Part shown: positions 30,801 to 40,000 of the stretch, in pieces
Layout: the number at the start of each line of letters is the position of its first letter
Position numbering within the stretch: the first letter of the stretch is position 1
Source: Tritrichomonas musculus
Taxonomy: Eukaryota; Parabasalia; Tritrichomonadida; Tritrichomonadidae
NCBI GenBank assembly: GCA_039105265.1
Contig: JAPFFF010000031.1
Coordinates: forward strand, 372,001 to 436,000
Direction of reading: 5' to 3'
Length of the DNA: 64,000 bases
The notes under the pieces: model-generated
Told to the model about the DNA's origin: nothing
Database searches by the model: none
The model's input: the letters and a program-made list of their open reading frames with translations, nothing else
Translations under genes and position numbers: made by a program

Positions 30801-32383
30801 TACCATATATACAAAAGTTAAGAATTCAAAATGCAACAAATGACTTTCAAACCGCACAAGCAATAAAAGAAAAAGAAGGCTTAGTTTGTTCGAAAGATAT
30901 ATTATTTGGAGCAAGAAGAAAGGCACTCAAGAAATTGCGTGATAATGAAATGAAGCACTTATTGCAAGTTATGTTAGATTACAATAATTGGACCAATATT
31001 GTAATTATTGATGAGAATAATAAGTTCCGCCACTGTTACTGTATACACAATCCTGTTCTTTATTCCACATACTCAAATGACGTTTGCATTATAGATGATA
31101 CCAGTTGTACGAACTATTATGGAAAGCCATTATTATCATTAGTAGTAGAAGACGAAAATAAAAATAATCAGTTGTTATCTTTTGCGATTATGGATAACAG
31201 ATGCAAACCATCATTCATTGCTTTTTTTTCACATCTAAAGAAATTCATTGGCGATATAAGAGTTTTTGTTACAGATAGAAACCAAACACAAATAGAAGCA
31301 ATTGAAGAAATCTGGCCACACGCTCATATAATGTATTGTCTCAGACACATAGGTAAAAACATCGGAACGAATGTCTCAGCCGCAATGAAAGAAAGATTCG
31401 ATAAAATGGTACATAAACAAATAACAGAAAAAGAACTACTTGATGATTTCGAAAAATACCTAAAAGATCAAGATCCCAAAAGCCAAGGTTATTCTACAAT
31501 ATCCAATCTTTTATCATGTAAACACCGTTGGTTGCCAAGCATTACAGCTACATACTGTCACCGTGAAAATTCTACAAGCAATCGTGTTGAAGGATTCTTT
31601 GGTAAATTAAAAAATTTCAATGAGCACCGAATTAAAACGCTAGGAAGATTAGTAAGATCAATTTATATATCCGCAGCAAATGAATACACTAATTCCATAA
31701 ATACAGATGACTTTCATATTAAAGATCATATATTGTCGCCTGAACACTCAGTGAAAGTAGGTTCTTATGCGTTAGAAAGAATACAAAAAGAGAATGACAT
31801 CTTAGAAAACCTTCGCCTTCATAAAGAATACGGACCAACCTGTTGTGATACTCATGTTATTTTAGGACTTCCATGTCGCCACCTCTTGTTCAAAAGAATG
31901 AAAGAAAATAATGATCCTTTATTAACAATTAATGATATTCATCCAAGATGGTTGCATAGTTATCAATATGATATAAGTAAATCTATTCGAAATAGGGTCT
32001 CAATCAAAAAAATTAAGCTACTAGAAGATGGTAATTGGACTTATTCGGCATGTATTGATAGATTCGAAAGATATTTTTCCGTAGCCAAGAGATCAAAAGC
32101 AATTCAAAAAATACTTAAACAATGCCTTCTATTGTTACAAAATGAAGAACAAAAATCAGGAGAAAGTTCATTTATAATACCACCAGATAGTTTACTTATT
32201 TCAGGCAGATCCACAACATTCCCTCGTAATAATGTCGATAAGCCAGGAGCACCTAAATTAAAAAAGCCGTATAAAAAAGGAGAAAATGAAAAGAATAATG
32301 CTAACAGATGCACAGAAGGTAAATGCAGGAAGCCAAGAAAATCTAGTGCTAAGACAATTAAGAAAAGAATCTCGAATGATTGA
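27878..32383 (+). CDS. MULE transposase with homeodomain-like head and Gln-rich repeat domain
   Basis: A 1501-residue unbroken protein. Residues about 8-75 look like a homeodomain-type helical domain (WNPGTVRKWFINN as recognition helix). About 128-750 is a Gln-rich in-frame repeat domain. A Cys/His module at about 905-965 (CSFHETQFQCKAC then HHHTH) resembles the FLYWCH/WRKY-GCM1 fingers that precede MULE catalytic domains. The MULE DDE domain follows: IDDTSCTNYYGKPLL (Asp1073), VFVTDRNQTQIEAI (Asp1133), MYCLRHIGKN (C1154-x2-H1157) and NRVEGFFGKLK (Glu1238). A SWIM-like finger ends at GLPCRHLL (C1333-x-H1335), although its first cysteines are adjacent (CC) rather than the usual C-x-C. The tail is Lys/Arg-rich. 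It should bind the termini and catalyse cut-and-paste transposition. All catalytic residues appear present. Confidence 0.93.
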   Translation: MQDSNTKYHVSKEEIELLVPALKNYFSYPQRTIERSNIVHEVVAKLSVISQHWNPGTVRKWFINNMQQYVKNYLYASTPQPIIEEEKFPGCPEWMNYYLPRQWYYTLPKNIQRYYDRIEEKTLEMRRNQAQFQNVLQPQAQAQAQFPNTQSVQLHQQPQAQAQVHGVQTEQIQQQSQTQAQVHRVQALQLQPQAQFQNTQSVQLHQQPQAQAQVHGVQAMQIQQQSQFQNAQSVQLHQQPQAQAQVHGAQAMQIQQQSQTQAQVHRVQALQLQPQAQFQNTQSVQLHQQPQAQAQVHGVQTVQLHQQPQAQAQVHGVQTVQLHQQPQPQAQVHGAQAMQLQQQSQTQAQFHNTQSVQLHQQPQAQAQVHGVQAMQLQPQAQFQNAQSVQLHQQPQAQVYGVQAMQLQQQAQFPNTQSVQLQPQAQAQAQFPNTQSVQLHQQPQAQAQVHGVQTEQIQQQSQTQAQVHGVQALQLQPQAQFQNTQSVQLHQQLLAQAQVHGAQAMQLQPQAQFQNAQSVQLHQQLLAQAQVHGVQTEQIQQQSQTQAQVHGVQALQLQPQAQFQNTQSVQLQPQAQAQFQNTQSVQLHQQSQPQVQGAQAMQLQQQSQTQTQFQNAQSVQLHQQLQAQVHGVQTVQIQQQPQTQFQNTQPMQIQQQPQAQFQNTQPMQLQQQPQAQFQNTQPMQLQQQPQALFQNTQPMQLQQQPQALFQNIQPVQLKPQAQIYRSQPMQLIPQEQLQFQSTQPSQFQPQVLVPQCQPPQVLTTPYHSMINIATPYQFQPERQNQYHHTVQDDIQSYNQMMQQTKWQSKMNNSNYFNFSQKRNTQVVSSNDINLNDEPTIYETNNIIVQLPELSKEIRIQDPPQNELNENTRETPPELVNCFLELNNNNVDSLDLLLSYVHDISIAHGCPFVAKQTGPTRSTQIFACSFHETQFQCKACIKLYYDDLSHKVYIEEMEHHHTHCIGQVKKGKTRNSLPYIQKLRIQNATNDFQTAQAIKEKEGLVCSKDILFGARRKALKKLRDNEMKHLLQVMLDYNNWTNIVIIDENNKFRHCYCIHNPVLYSTYSNDVCIIDDTSCTNYYGKPLLSLVVEDENKNNQLLSFAIMDNRCKPSFIAFFSHLKKFIGDIRVFVTDRNQTQIEAIEEIWPHAHIMYCLRHIGKNIGTNVSAAMKERFDKMVHKQITEKELLDDFEKYLKDQDPKSQGYSTISNLLSCKHRWLPSITATYCHRENSTSNRVEGFFGKLKNFNEHRIKTLGRLVRSIYISAANEYTNSINTDDFHIKDHILSPEHSVKVGSYALERIQKENDILENLRLHKEYGPTCCDTHVILGLPCRHLLFKRMKENNDPLLTINDIHPRWLHSYQYDISKSIRNRVSIKKIKLLEDGNWTYSACIDRFERYFSVAKRSKAIQKILKQCLLLLQNEEQKSGESSFIIPPDSLLISGRSTTFPRNNVDKPGAPKLKKPYKKGENEKNNANRCTEGKCRKPRKSSAKTIKKRISND
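28261..30130 (+). repeat. In-frame Gln-rich coding repeats
   Basis: About 620 residues made of shuffled short blocks such as QAQFQNTQSVQLHQQ, PQAQAQVHGVQ and AMQLQQQSQTQ, each built of Gln, Ala, Pro, Ser, Asn, His and Val. Units combine to about 30-60 residues and always keep frame, unlike the non-coding array just upstream. The DNA repeats also leave one antisense frame open by chance. The domain may be a flexible, aggregation-prone or activation-type linker between the DNA-binding head and the catalytic domain. Confidence 0.9.
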
Positions 32384-32987
32384 ATATGCAAATAGTAATG
32401 GCTTGAGAACTGACCAGATAAATACATTAAATTGTTCAATGTTATGTAAAAATTTGTTTTATTTGCCTTATTATTATATAATAATTATATTATAATTATA
32501 TTAATTATCGTTTGAAAACTGAGATTATAATTCAAAGTCTACATTTCATTAGCCTTGCTAAATAGTTAAATAGAAATTTTAAAGATATTTCTGATGTTTA
32601 ATCTAGGTTATGATTTTCAATTGTACCTTTTGATTAATAAAATGTTAATTATTTACATTATTTTTACCTTTTTTGATTTACTTTTAATTATTATTATTAT
32701 GATGATGATCATTTTAAGGAATACATAATAAATCGGAATATCGTTTTATTTTTTTTTTTTTTTTCTGACTCACTTTTTCAATAAAAGCATATTTTTATTT
32801 TTTATGTAAAAAACACTATTTTCAATATTTATTTAGACAATATTATTCTACTCATGAAAATATGAAATACAAATCAATTTCATATTTCGCTAAAATTTCT
32901 TACTCTTCGAGTCCATCTAAAAAAAATTGAATGGACTTAACCTGAACAATGACCTATGACGATCATGATTTTAACCATATAAAAATT

Positions 32988-33040
<53 letters not shown>

Positions 33041-33297
33041 TTCTTATAGAATAATAAGTAGGCTATTATTTAACAAATTGTAGTTCAATTTGAATGAAAC
33101 TCAAATACTTTAACATTTTTATCTTCATTTATGGTTTCTGTTTTTACTTTTCAATAAGAATAAATTGTATCCATAGTCTCAGTAATATAATAATATGGAA
33201 TCAAAAGAGCAGTAACACGATATAACTTTTTGAAATATAAACCATTAAAAAAGAAATCTTCTGGATTCAAGACATTATATTTTGAAAAATGGAATTA
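32384..33297. other. Transposon spacer with 42-base A run
   Basis: AT-rich DNA between the transposase stop and the 63-bp array. It contains an uninterrupted run of 42 A (32994-33035) and a small inverted repeat AGTCCAT / ATGGACT near 32910-32938. No gene is seen. Confidence 0.65.
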
Positions 33298-34998
33298 GAG
33301 AATCTTAACTGCAAAAATCATTATAAGATAAACTATTCTGTATTATGAATAATGAAACTAGAGAATCTTAACTGCAAAAATCATTATAAGATAAACTATT
33401 CTGTATTATGAATAATGGAACTAGAGAATCTTAACTGCAAAAATCATTATAAGATAAACTATTCTGTATTATGAATAATGAAACTAGAGAATCTTAACTG
33501 CAAAAATCATTATAAGATAAACTATTCTGTATTATGAATAATGGAACTAGAGAATCTTAACTGCAAAAATCATTATAAGATAAACTATTCTGTATTATGA
33601 ATAATGAAACTAGAGAATCTTAACTGCAAAAATCATTATAAGATAAACTATTCTGTATTATGAATAATGAAACTAGAGAATCTTAACTGCAAAAATCATT
33701 ATAAGATAAACTATTCTGTATTATGAATAATGAAACTAGAGAATCTTAACTGCAAAAATCATTATAAGATAAACTATTCTGTATTATGAATAATGAAACT
33801 AGAGAATCTTAACTGCAAAAATCATTATAAGATAAACTATTCTGTATTATGAATAATGGAACTAGAGAATCTTAACTGCAAAAATCATTATAAGATAAAC
33901 TATTCTGTATTATGAATAATGAAACTAGAGAATCTTAACTGCAAAAATCATTATAAGATAAACTATTCTGTATTATGAATAATGAAACTAGAGAATCTTA
34001 ACTGCAAAAATCATTATAAGATAAACTATTCTGTATTATGAATAATGAAACTAGAGAATCTTAACTGCAAAAATCATTATAAGATAAACTATTCTGTATT
34101 ATGAATAATGAAACTAGAGAATCTTAACTGCAAAAATCATTATAAGATAAACTATTCTGTATTATGAATAATGAAACTAGAGAATCTTAACTGCAAAAAT
34201 CATTATAAGATAAACTATTCTGTATTATGAATAATGAAACTAGAGAATCTTAACTGCAAAAATCATTATAAGATAAACTATTCTGTATTATGAATAATGA
34301 AACTAGAGAATCTTAACTGCAAAAATCATTATAAGATAAACTATTCTGTATTATGAATAATGAAACTAGAGAATCTTAACTGCAAAAATCATTATAAGAT
34401 AAACTATTCTGTATTATGAATAATGGAACTAGAGAATCTTAACTGCAAAAATCATTATAAGATAAACTATTCTGTATTATGAATAATGAAACTAGAGAAT
34501 CTTAACTGCAAAAATCATTATAAGATAAACTATTCTGTATTATGAATAATGAAACTAGAGAATCTTAACTGCAAAAATCATTATAAGATAAACTATTCTG
34601 TATTATGAATAATGGAACTAGAGAATCTTAACTGCAAAAATCATTATAAGATAAACTATTCTGTATTATGAATAATGGAACTAGAGAATCTTAACTGCAA
34701 AAATCATTATAAGATAAACTATTCTGTATTATGAATAATGGAACTAGAGAATCTTAACTGCAAAAATCATTATAAGATAAACTATTCTGTATTATGAATA
34801 ATGAAACTAGAGAATCTTAACTGCAAAAATCATTATAAGATAAACTATTCTGTATTATGAATAATGGAACTAGAGAATCTTAACTGCAAAAATCATTATA
34901 AGATAAACTATTCTGTATTATGAATAATGAAACTAGAGAATCTTAACTGCAAAAATCATTATAAGATAAACTATTCTGTATTTTGAATAATAATGTTT
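33298..34998 (+). repeat. Minisatellite, 27 units of exactly 63 bp
   Basis: Units begin GAGAATCTTAACTGCAAAAA and repeat every 63 bp (33298 to 34936, 26 intervals). The copies look identical apart from one A/G site at unit position 58 (AATGAAACT versus AATGGAACT; G follows units 2, 4, 9, 18, 21, 22, 23 and 25) and a changed end in the last unit. Every forward frame of the unit I read contains stops, so it is non-coding. Near-perfect identity implies recent expansion or ongoing homogenisation. Confidence 0.95.
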
Positions 34999-36790
34999 GA
35001 TAAAACTAAATTCTGAAACCTTTGCGTTAAGAAAACCCATTTTTACTTATCATGATAAATTATTTGATTATAATATACATTTTATTATATTGTTCAGCTC
35101 AGTATGCTCTCATTTGCAACTCTATAACATTTAAAAGCAAAGTTTCCTCTATAATTAACATATATAACATCACTGAAGGTTAATTATGATTTCTACGTTA
35201 AATATATTAATTCAAATCAATGTGTTTTATAATAAACACATCAAGGATTAATGCATTTTAAACTATAAGTTCATGTAATTCTTTTTTTTTTTTTTTTAGA
35301 AATAAAGATGCTACACTTAGGCGAGTCGAATACGAGTTTGCAGTGAAGCAGTTCTAGTAGTTAACAGTAGAGCATAGCAACAAAGTGCCAGCCATACTAC
35401 TACTACTTCAAATGTCCCCCTGGACATAGCCTTCAAAAATTCTTAAAAAGCTCAAAAAACTTGGTCTCATTCAAAAATTTCATAATTTTTTTTTTTTCAA
35501 ACAAAATGCTATCAGTTTCGGTTTATTTACTGCCTATTTTTTTTTTTTTTTAAATTTAGGTTGGTTATTTACTTTGTATATTTTTAGTTAATATTTATAT
35601 TGTGAATAAGCGAACAGTGCTGGAGCTCCAGTTTTTGAAATCATATATGGTCCTTTTTTTTTAAGAAAAAAAAAAAAAAAAACCATGACCTATAGGTCAT
35701 GGTTTTAAATAAAAAAAAGAAAAAACTTAAAAACTTTAAATTTTTATTATATTTCATAAAAATATGATATAATGCATGATTATTAGACTGTTTTAAAGCA
35801 TAATACTAAAAAAAAAAATCAATTTTTTGAAAATTTACAGACGAATGATTATTATTATTATTATTTTTTTTTTTTTTTCAATATTTCTTATATATAATAT
35901 TTTATATATACAATTCATGTAATAATTGATAACCAATCTATTGCTTTTAATTTTCTTTTTTCTTTTTTTTTCTTTTTTTTTTTTTTTTTTATATATATAT
36001 AATAAAAAAAGTGCCGTTGAACGTTTATTTTTATTTCTAATGTTTGACAGCACCGGAATGAGCAATTCCAATAAACGATTACAATAAAAAAAAAGTCCGA
36101 GTTCTTAATAACATTGGTCCTTTTCATGGATTACCTATCTTATCGTAGATATATCACAATCTTCAAAAAATGATAATCAGATAGCTATTTTTACTAATAG
36201 GCAACTTTTTGATTACTGCAGAATATCTCCATCGATACCTTGCATTTTTTTTTTTATTCTAAGTGATATTTTCAACTCGTTGATCTTATCTTATCATTAC
36301 TTATAACCATTATTTGTACTCGTTTTTATTATTTTACGCATTAATATTTAGATTTTCATTACATTGTTCTTATATTGGCATTTCTTAGTACCATAGTTTT
36401 TACTTTTTCAGTGTATCATCACAAAAATAATCAAAAAAATCAATTTTCATCTCGTTTTTCTTATATTTGCTTTGTTTAATATCTTTATTTTAACTCTTTT
36501 TTATTATTTTACGCATTCTAGTTTATATTATACATAATTATTATTCATGTTATTTTTTATCTTTAAGATAGAATACTTATCTTTTTTATTTATTTATTTA
36601 TTTTCTTTTTTCTTTCTTATTTTTTTTAAATAAACTATAAAACTCCCTATTTTATTATTATAAATCTATTTTTTTTTTTGGATTTTTTTTAAACAAAAAC
36701 TTGAAAAATTTACATTCAAAATCTGTACGTTTTTTCTACATTCAATTTTTTATCACAATTTTTGAATCAACTCATTGAAAAAGTTTCCCC
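34999..36790. other. Transposon right arm, AT-rich with T/A runs
   Basis: No gene is seen. There are several long homopolymer runs (for example near 35282, 35662-35682, 35865 and 35968). A patch at about 35308-35430 is less AT-rich than its surroundings and ends in a small hairpin (TGTCC-CCCT-GGACA, 35413-35426). A perfect palindrome lies at 35679-35706. Confidence 0.6.
35679..35706. repeat. Perfect 28-bp palindrome
   Basis: The centre CCATGACCTATAGGTCATGG, flanked by AAAA and TTTT, reads the same on both strands. It sits in the transposon right arm directly after a run of A. It could be a binding site for a dimeric protein or a cruciform; no function is shown. Confidence 0.85.
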
Positions 36791-36824
36791 ATTCAAAAAG
36801 TGGTGTATGCATAAGCGATTGCCC
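36791..36824 (-). repeat. Right terminal inverted repeat of the MULE
   Basis: Read on the minus strand from 36824 it begins GGGCAATCGCTTATGC and ends CACTTTTTGAAT, matching the left terminus at 32 of 34 positions. Confidence 0.9.
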
Positions 36825-36833
36825 ATTTAATTT
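36825..36833 (+). repeat. Target site duplication, right copy
   Basis: ATTTAATTT, identical to 24868-24876 and directly abutting the right terminus. Confidence 0.88.
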
Positions 36834-37244
36834 AACTAAAAAATTGATTTTTTAAAAAAATTCGTACGTTTAGAGGACGTTTTCAAATATAAATATAAAT
36901 TTTTCATGTAATTAAAATGTTTAAATATCATGTGAGGAAGGTATTTATCAGCTCTACATCCAAATATTCGTTTTCACATAAAAATCAATATTTCAACCAA
37001 TCAATATTTCGACCAAACTCTGATATAAAATGATTTTTAATATCTTAAGAAATTCACTTTGTTTGTCTAAAAGCTAATGAAAAAGGCCCTTTTCAACTAG
37101 TATTTCTAAGTGAAAAATCTAAAATTGCAAATCAAAAGTCTATTTTTTTCCTAAAAATGATTTCAAATATTGATATATATTTTTTTATTCAAAACAAATT
37201 ATAAATAATTATTTTAAAAATATCAAATAAAAAATTACCGAAGA
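36834..37244. other. Spacer right of the transposon
   Basis: AT-rich host DNA between the insertion and the end of the SMP-like gene. I see no gene or repeat. Confidence 0.55.
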
Positions 37245-38417
37245 TTACTGAGGGTTTTCGGGCGTTGAACTAGCTGGTTTGTCTACATTTATAAGGCTAG
37301 TTGCTTGCTCAACAATTTGCTGAATTTCTTCATCAACGATAATTTTTCTTTTCGATATAGGAACAACAAAAGTGGCGTCTTCCTCAGCGTCGTCATCTTC
37401 GTCTTCGTCGTCGTCATCATCTTCATTTTCGTTGCCGTTATCATTTTTTTCTTCAATTTCATTTTTATCTTCATTTTCATTTTGTTTTTCAACTTCTTTT
37501 ATATTTTCTGTTTCATTGGCAGAATCAATTTGATTAGAAGATTTATTTGTTTTTTCTGTAATTTCAGGTACAGGTGAATTTTCTCCTTTATTTGAATCTA
37601 ATTGATTTGTAACTTCTTCTTTAATATCTGTTTCTGTAAATTTATCTATTGTTTGTGCTTCAGCAGGGATTGTGTCCACATCAAATTTAAGAGAGATGTG
37701 CTTTAAAAATAGCGAAAGCGACTTTTTAATTGCTTCTATTTGCGCTTCTTCTTGGTTTGAGAGCTTAGCTACCTTTTCGTGAGTAACATCTTCCATATCA
37801 TTGATCACTTCTGTAATAATATCATCCCCAAAAGAAATTTGAGCGTTTTTCCCGATAATAAGTTCAATAAGAATAATACCTTTTTCGTACGGAATTGTTA
37901 TTTGTAGAATTGGGTTAAGAGTCGAAATTGTTGCAACTGATTTGATCTTTTTGCATGAATCAATTATTGCTTCTGTTTCTATTACAATATCTGAAGAAAA
38001 CGAAATTGGAAATGATGAAATAGCTTTTCCTTCAACTGTATCTATTGTTTTTACAGTGCTAAATATAGGACTTGAGCATGATACTTTATTGACTTTAAAA
38101 GTTAAGTTGTTATTATTATTATCACCATCAGACTTTGATTCAGCAAAGTTTTGGCACGATTCTATTTCACTTTGAATACTCGACGCAAGTTTTGATCGAA
38201 ACCAATTCTGAAAAAGTTCGTTATTATTAAATATAGAAATCCATTTTGATGTTTCTTCAACTTCGCTAGCAATTTTATTAGGTGGTAAATTTTTTGCAAT
38301 AGGGACCCTGGGAACTGGACGACACCAAAGCATGCACATCATGAAAAATAAAATCATTAAAACAACAATTGTGCCAAATATCACTCCTGCAAAGAAATTT
38401 AATAGAGTTTCAAACAT
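37245..38417 (-). CDS. Membrane-anchored protein, possible SMP lipid-transfer domain
   Basis: 390 residues from the ATG at 38417; a GTG slightly upstream would add ten residues and is less likely. One membrane segment lies at about residues 6-29 (FFAGVIFGTIVVLMILFFMM), then a short Pro-rich linker. A folded region of about 50-250 with alternating beta and helical stretches begins near WISIFNNNELFQNWFRSKL. The last 130 residues are Glu/Asp/Asn-rich and disordered. An N-terminal anchor followed by such a domain recalls SMP (synaptotagmin-like mitochondrial lipid-binding) proteins of ER contact sites, such as TEX2/Nvj2. That match is by pattern only. The protein surely spans or anchors in a membrane; the lipid-transfer role is a guess. 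Confidence 0.75.
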   Translation of the reverse strand: MFETLLNFFAGVIFGTIVVLMILFFMMCMLWCRPVPRVPIAKNLPPNKIASEVEETSKWISIFNNNELFQNWFRSKLASSIQSEIESCQNFAESKSDGDNNNNNLTFKVNKVSCSSPIFSTVKTIDTVEGKAISSFPISFSSDIVIETEAIIDSCKKIKSVATISTLNPILQITIPYEKGIILIELIIGKNAQISFGDDIITEVINDMEDVTHEKVAKLSNQEEAQIEAIKKSLSLFLKHISLKFDVDTIPAEAQTIDKFTETDIKEEVTNQLDSNKGENSPVPEITEKTNKSSNQIDSANETENIKEVEKQNENEDKNEIEEKNDNGNENEDDDDDEDEDDDAEEDATFVVPISKRKIIVDEEIQQIVEQATSLINVDKPASSTPENPQ

Positions 38418-38793
38418 AATAAATAAAATATAACCGTTGAAATTCACCTTTTAAATTGAAGAAGAATATTACCAAATTTTATACGAGGAATTGATGTGGT
38501 CGATTTTTATCGATATCGAAAACATTCTTTCTGTTTTTAAAGCTATCTTAATAAGCTGATAATTTAATACATCATAATGTTAACAGTTTCTCGGATACAT
38601 TGTTTATGAATATGATACTTGAAATTCGAATGCCTATTTTTGTAAATCAATAAATATAATATATCAAAATACTATTTTGAAAATAGTTGAACAATTTCAA
38701 AAATAATAATAAAAAAAATTTTAAATTAATTATAATTTTAAAATCATTTATTGTTGTTTTTGGTGATTTCTAACTGTTCAAAATAATATGAAG
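38418..38793. other. AT-rich spacer upstream of the SMP-like gene
   Basis: 376 bp holding the presumed promoter of the leftward membrane-protein gene and the 3' end of the leftward frame at 38794. No distinct element is seen. Confidence 0.5.
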
Positions 38794-39522
38794 CTAATAA
38801 AACTTTGTCCTTTTGAATCTCTGAAAGTGATTGGGATCTGCTTTTTTCACATTTTGTTCATTAATTGAGAAAGTAATAGCTTCTTCTCCAATAAATGCAA
38901 AAACTCTGTTTTTACATATGGCAAATTTTAATTTATATATAGCTTCACTTTCAAATTTATCATTTATTTCTTTACAATTTGAGTAATGATTGACTACTTG
39001 CTTTTCTTTAATATCTTTTTCAGCGCCATTTAAATCATTAAATTTAAGTATGCATAATTTCTCACCAAAATATTTTTTATGAAATTCTTCTTGCGTTTCT
39101 TTGAGATTTTTAGTTCCATCTACATCTTGAATTAAAGTGTAATTGGAAGATAAAAAAAGCATTTCATCAATAAAAAGTAGCTTAACATGTTCTTCGAGAT
39201 TATTAAGATCTTGTGTAAGTTTATTTTTTTCTTCCACTTCTATATATTTACTGAAATAAAAATTTGGATTTACTACATTTAAAAGAGGTGCAACTGTACA
39301 CATTGGATTTATAAATTGTTTAATAATTTGATAGTGAGTGCAATATAAAGCAATATTAAGCAAAATGTTATATCTTAATGGAGATGTAAAATTACCTTCT
39401 TCAGTTATATCAACTTCATCTTTGATTAATTTATTTAATTTTGAAATAATATCTTCTTTTTCCTCCTCTTCCTTTTCTTTTTTATTGCTATTTATAAACT
39501 GATTTTTTAATAGAGAAATAAT
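38794..39522 (-). pseudogene. Protein-like frame without a start codon
   Basis: A leftward frame is open from 39522 to the stop at 38794 (about 242 codons) and its product looks protein-like: a Lys/Glu-rich stretch, then SPLRYNILLNIALYCTHYQI and mixed helical sequence to the end. No ATG begins it; the first usable codon in the conserved-looking part is TTG at 39363. Just upstream, ATG-AAC-TAG (39531-39523) lies in the same frame, so the natural start is followed by a stop at codon 3. The most likely reading is a recently decayed gene or a 3' fragment. A short intron or a sequence error could also explain it. I recognise no family; the helical start is loosely reminiscent of regions in trichomonad ankyrin-repeat proteins, but no repeat is clear. 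Confidence 0.5.
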
Positions 39523-39531
39523 CTAGTTCAT

Positions 39532-40000
39532 TAAAATAGTAAAAGAAAAAAGATCTTTCTGATTTTTACTAAACTTAAATATTCATCAGTTAACACTAAT
39601 TACAGAAATTCCAGAAAATTTATGAATACAACTATATTACTATCATGCCTAATGATTTATTTAATACTTAACAATTGGTTTGAAAGTTTTTGAATATAAA
39701 TAGCAAATCAATAATTCAAAAAAATCATAATTAATAATTAATAGTTAGTTTATAATTTTAGTAAATATTATATTTATTTAATTAAAATCTAATAAATAAT
39801 TTAAACGTTGAGATAAATTAAAATAAAGATTAAAATATTGAATAGTTTACACATTATATTTTCTGAGTTTAAAACCCTACTGTAGATAAAATAACGTGAA
39901 TTTTTTTGAGTGAGTTAGTATCGGCATGGTTAAAATCACACCTATAATTTACCCTTACACGTTATAAAAGAAAATTTTGTATACGTTTACCAAAGTTAAC
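39532..40000. other. AT-rich spacer between divergent frames
   Basis: 469 bp between the decayed frame and the polo-like kinase. The last 60 bp (TTACCCTTACACGTTATAAA near 39951) are less AT-rich and probably hold the kinase promoter. No gene is seen. Confidence 0.5.

Larger units (their letters stand above)
24877..36824 (+). mobile_element. Complete Mutator-like (MULE) DNA transposon, about 11.9 kb
   Basis: The element is bounded by 34-bp inverted termini beginning GGCCAATCGCTTA on the left and GGGCAATCGCTTA on the right (read inward). They match at 32 of 34 positions and are flanked by perfect 9-bp target duplications. Order inside: left terminus, four subterminal GTCTTTAAACTTTTT-type repeats, a 22-unit tandem array, the transposase gene, about 0.9 kb of AT-rich DNA with a 42-base A run, a 27-unit 63-bp array, a 1.8-kb AT-rich right arm with a 28-bp palindrome, and the right terminus. 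The transposase frame is unbroken, the duplications are perfect and the 63-bp units nearly identical, so insertion looks recent and the element may be mobile. It sits between genes and interrupts none I can see. At nearly 12 kb it is large for a MULE, and the arrays account for about 4.4 kb of it. Confidence 0.9.

Noticed and set aside
25136-34998. CRISPR-like reading of the two regular arrays
   Set aside because: The units are contiguous tandem repeats with no unique spacers, and the host is a eukaryote.
35308-35430. A possible tRNA or SINE in the more GC-rich patch of the transposon arm
   Set aside because: No cloverleaf can be drawn, and no proper A or B box is present; GAGTCGAATAC is only a weak partial B-box resemblance.
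24877-36824. Reading the large element as a Polinton or other virus-like element because of its size and inverted termini
   Set aside because: The only gene is a MULE transposase. There is no DNA polymerase, integrase or capsid gene, and the 9-bp target duplication fits Mutator rather than the 6-bp duplication of Polintons.
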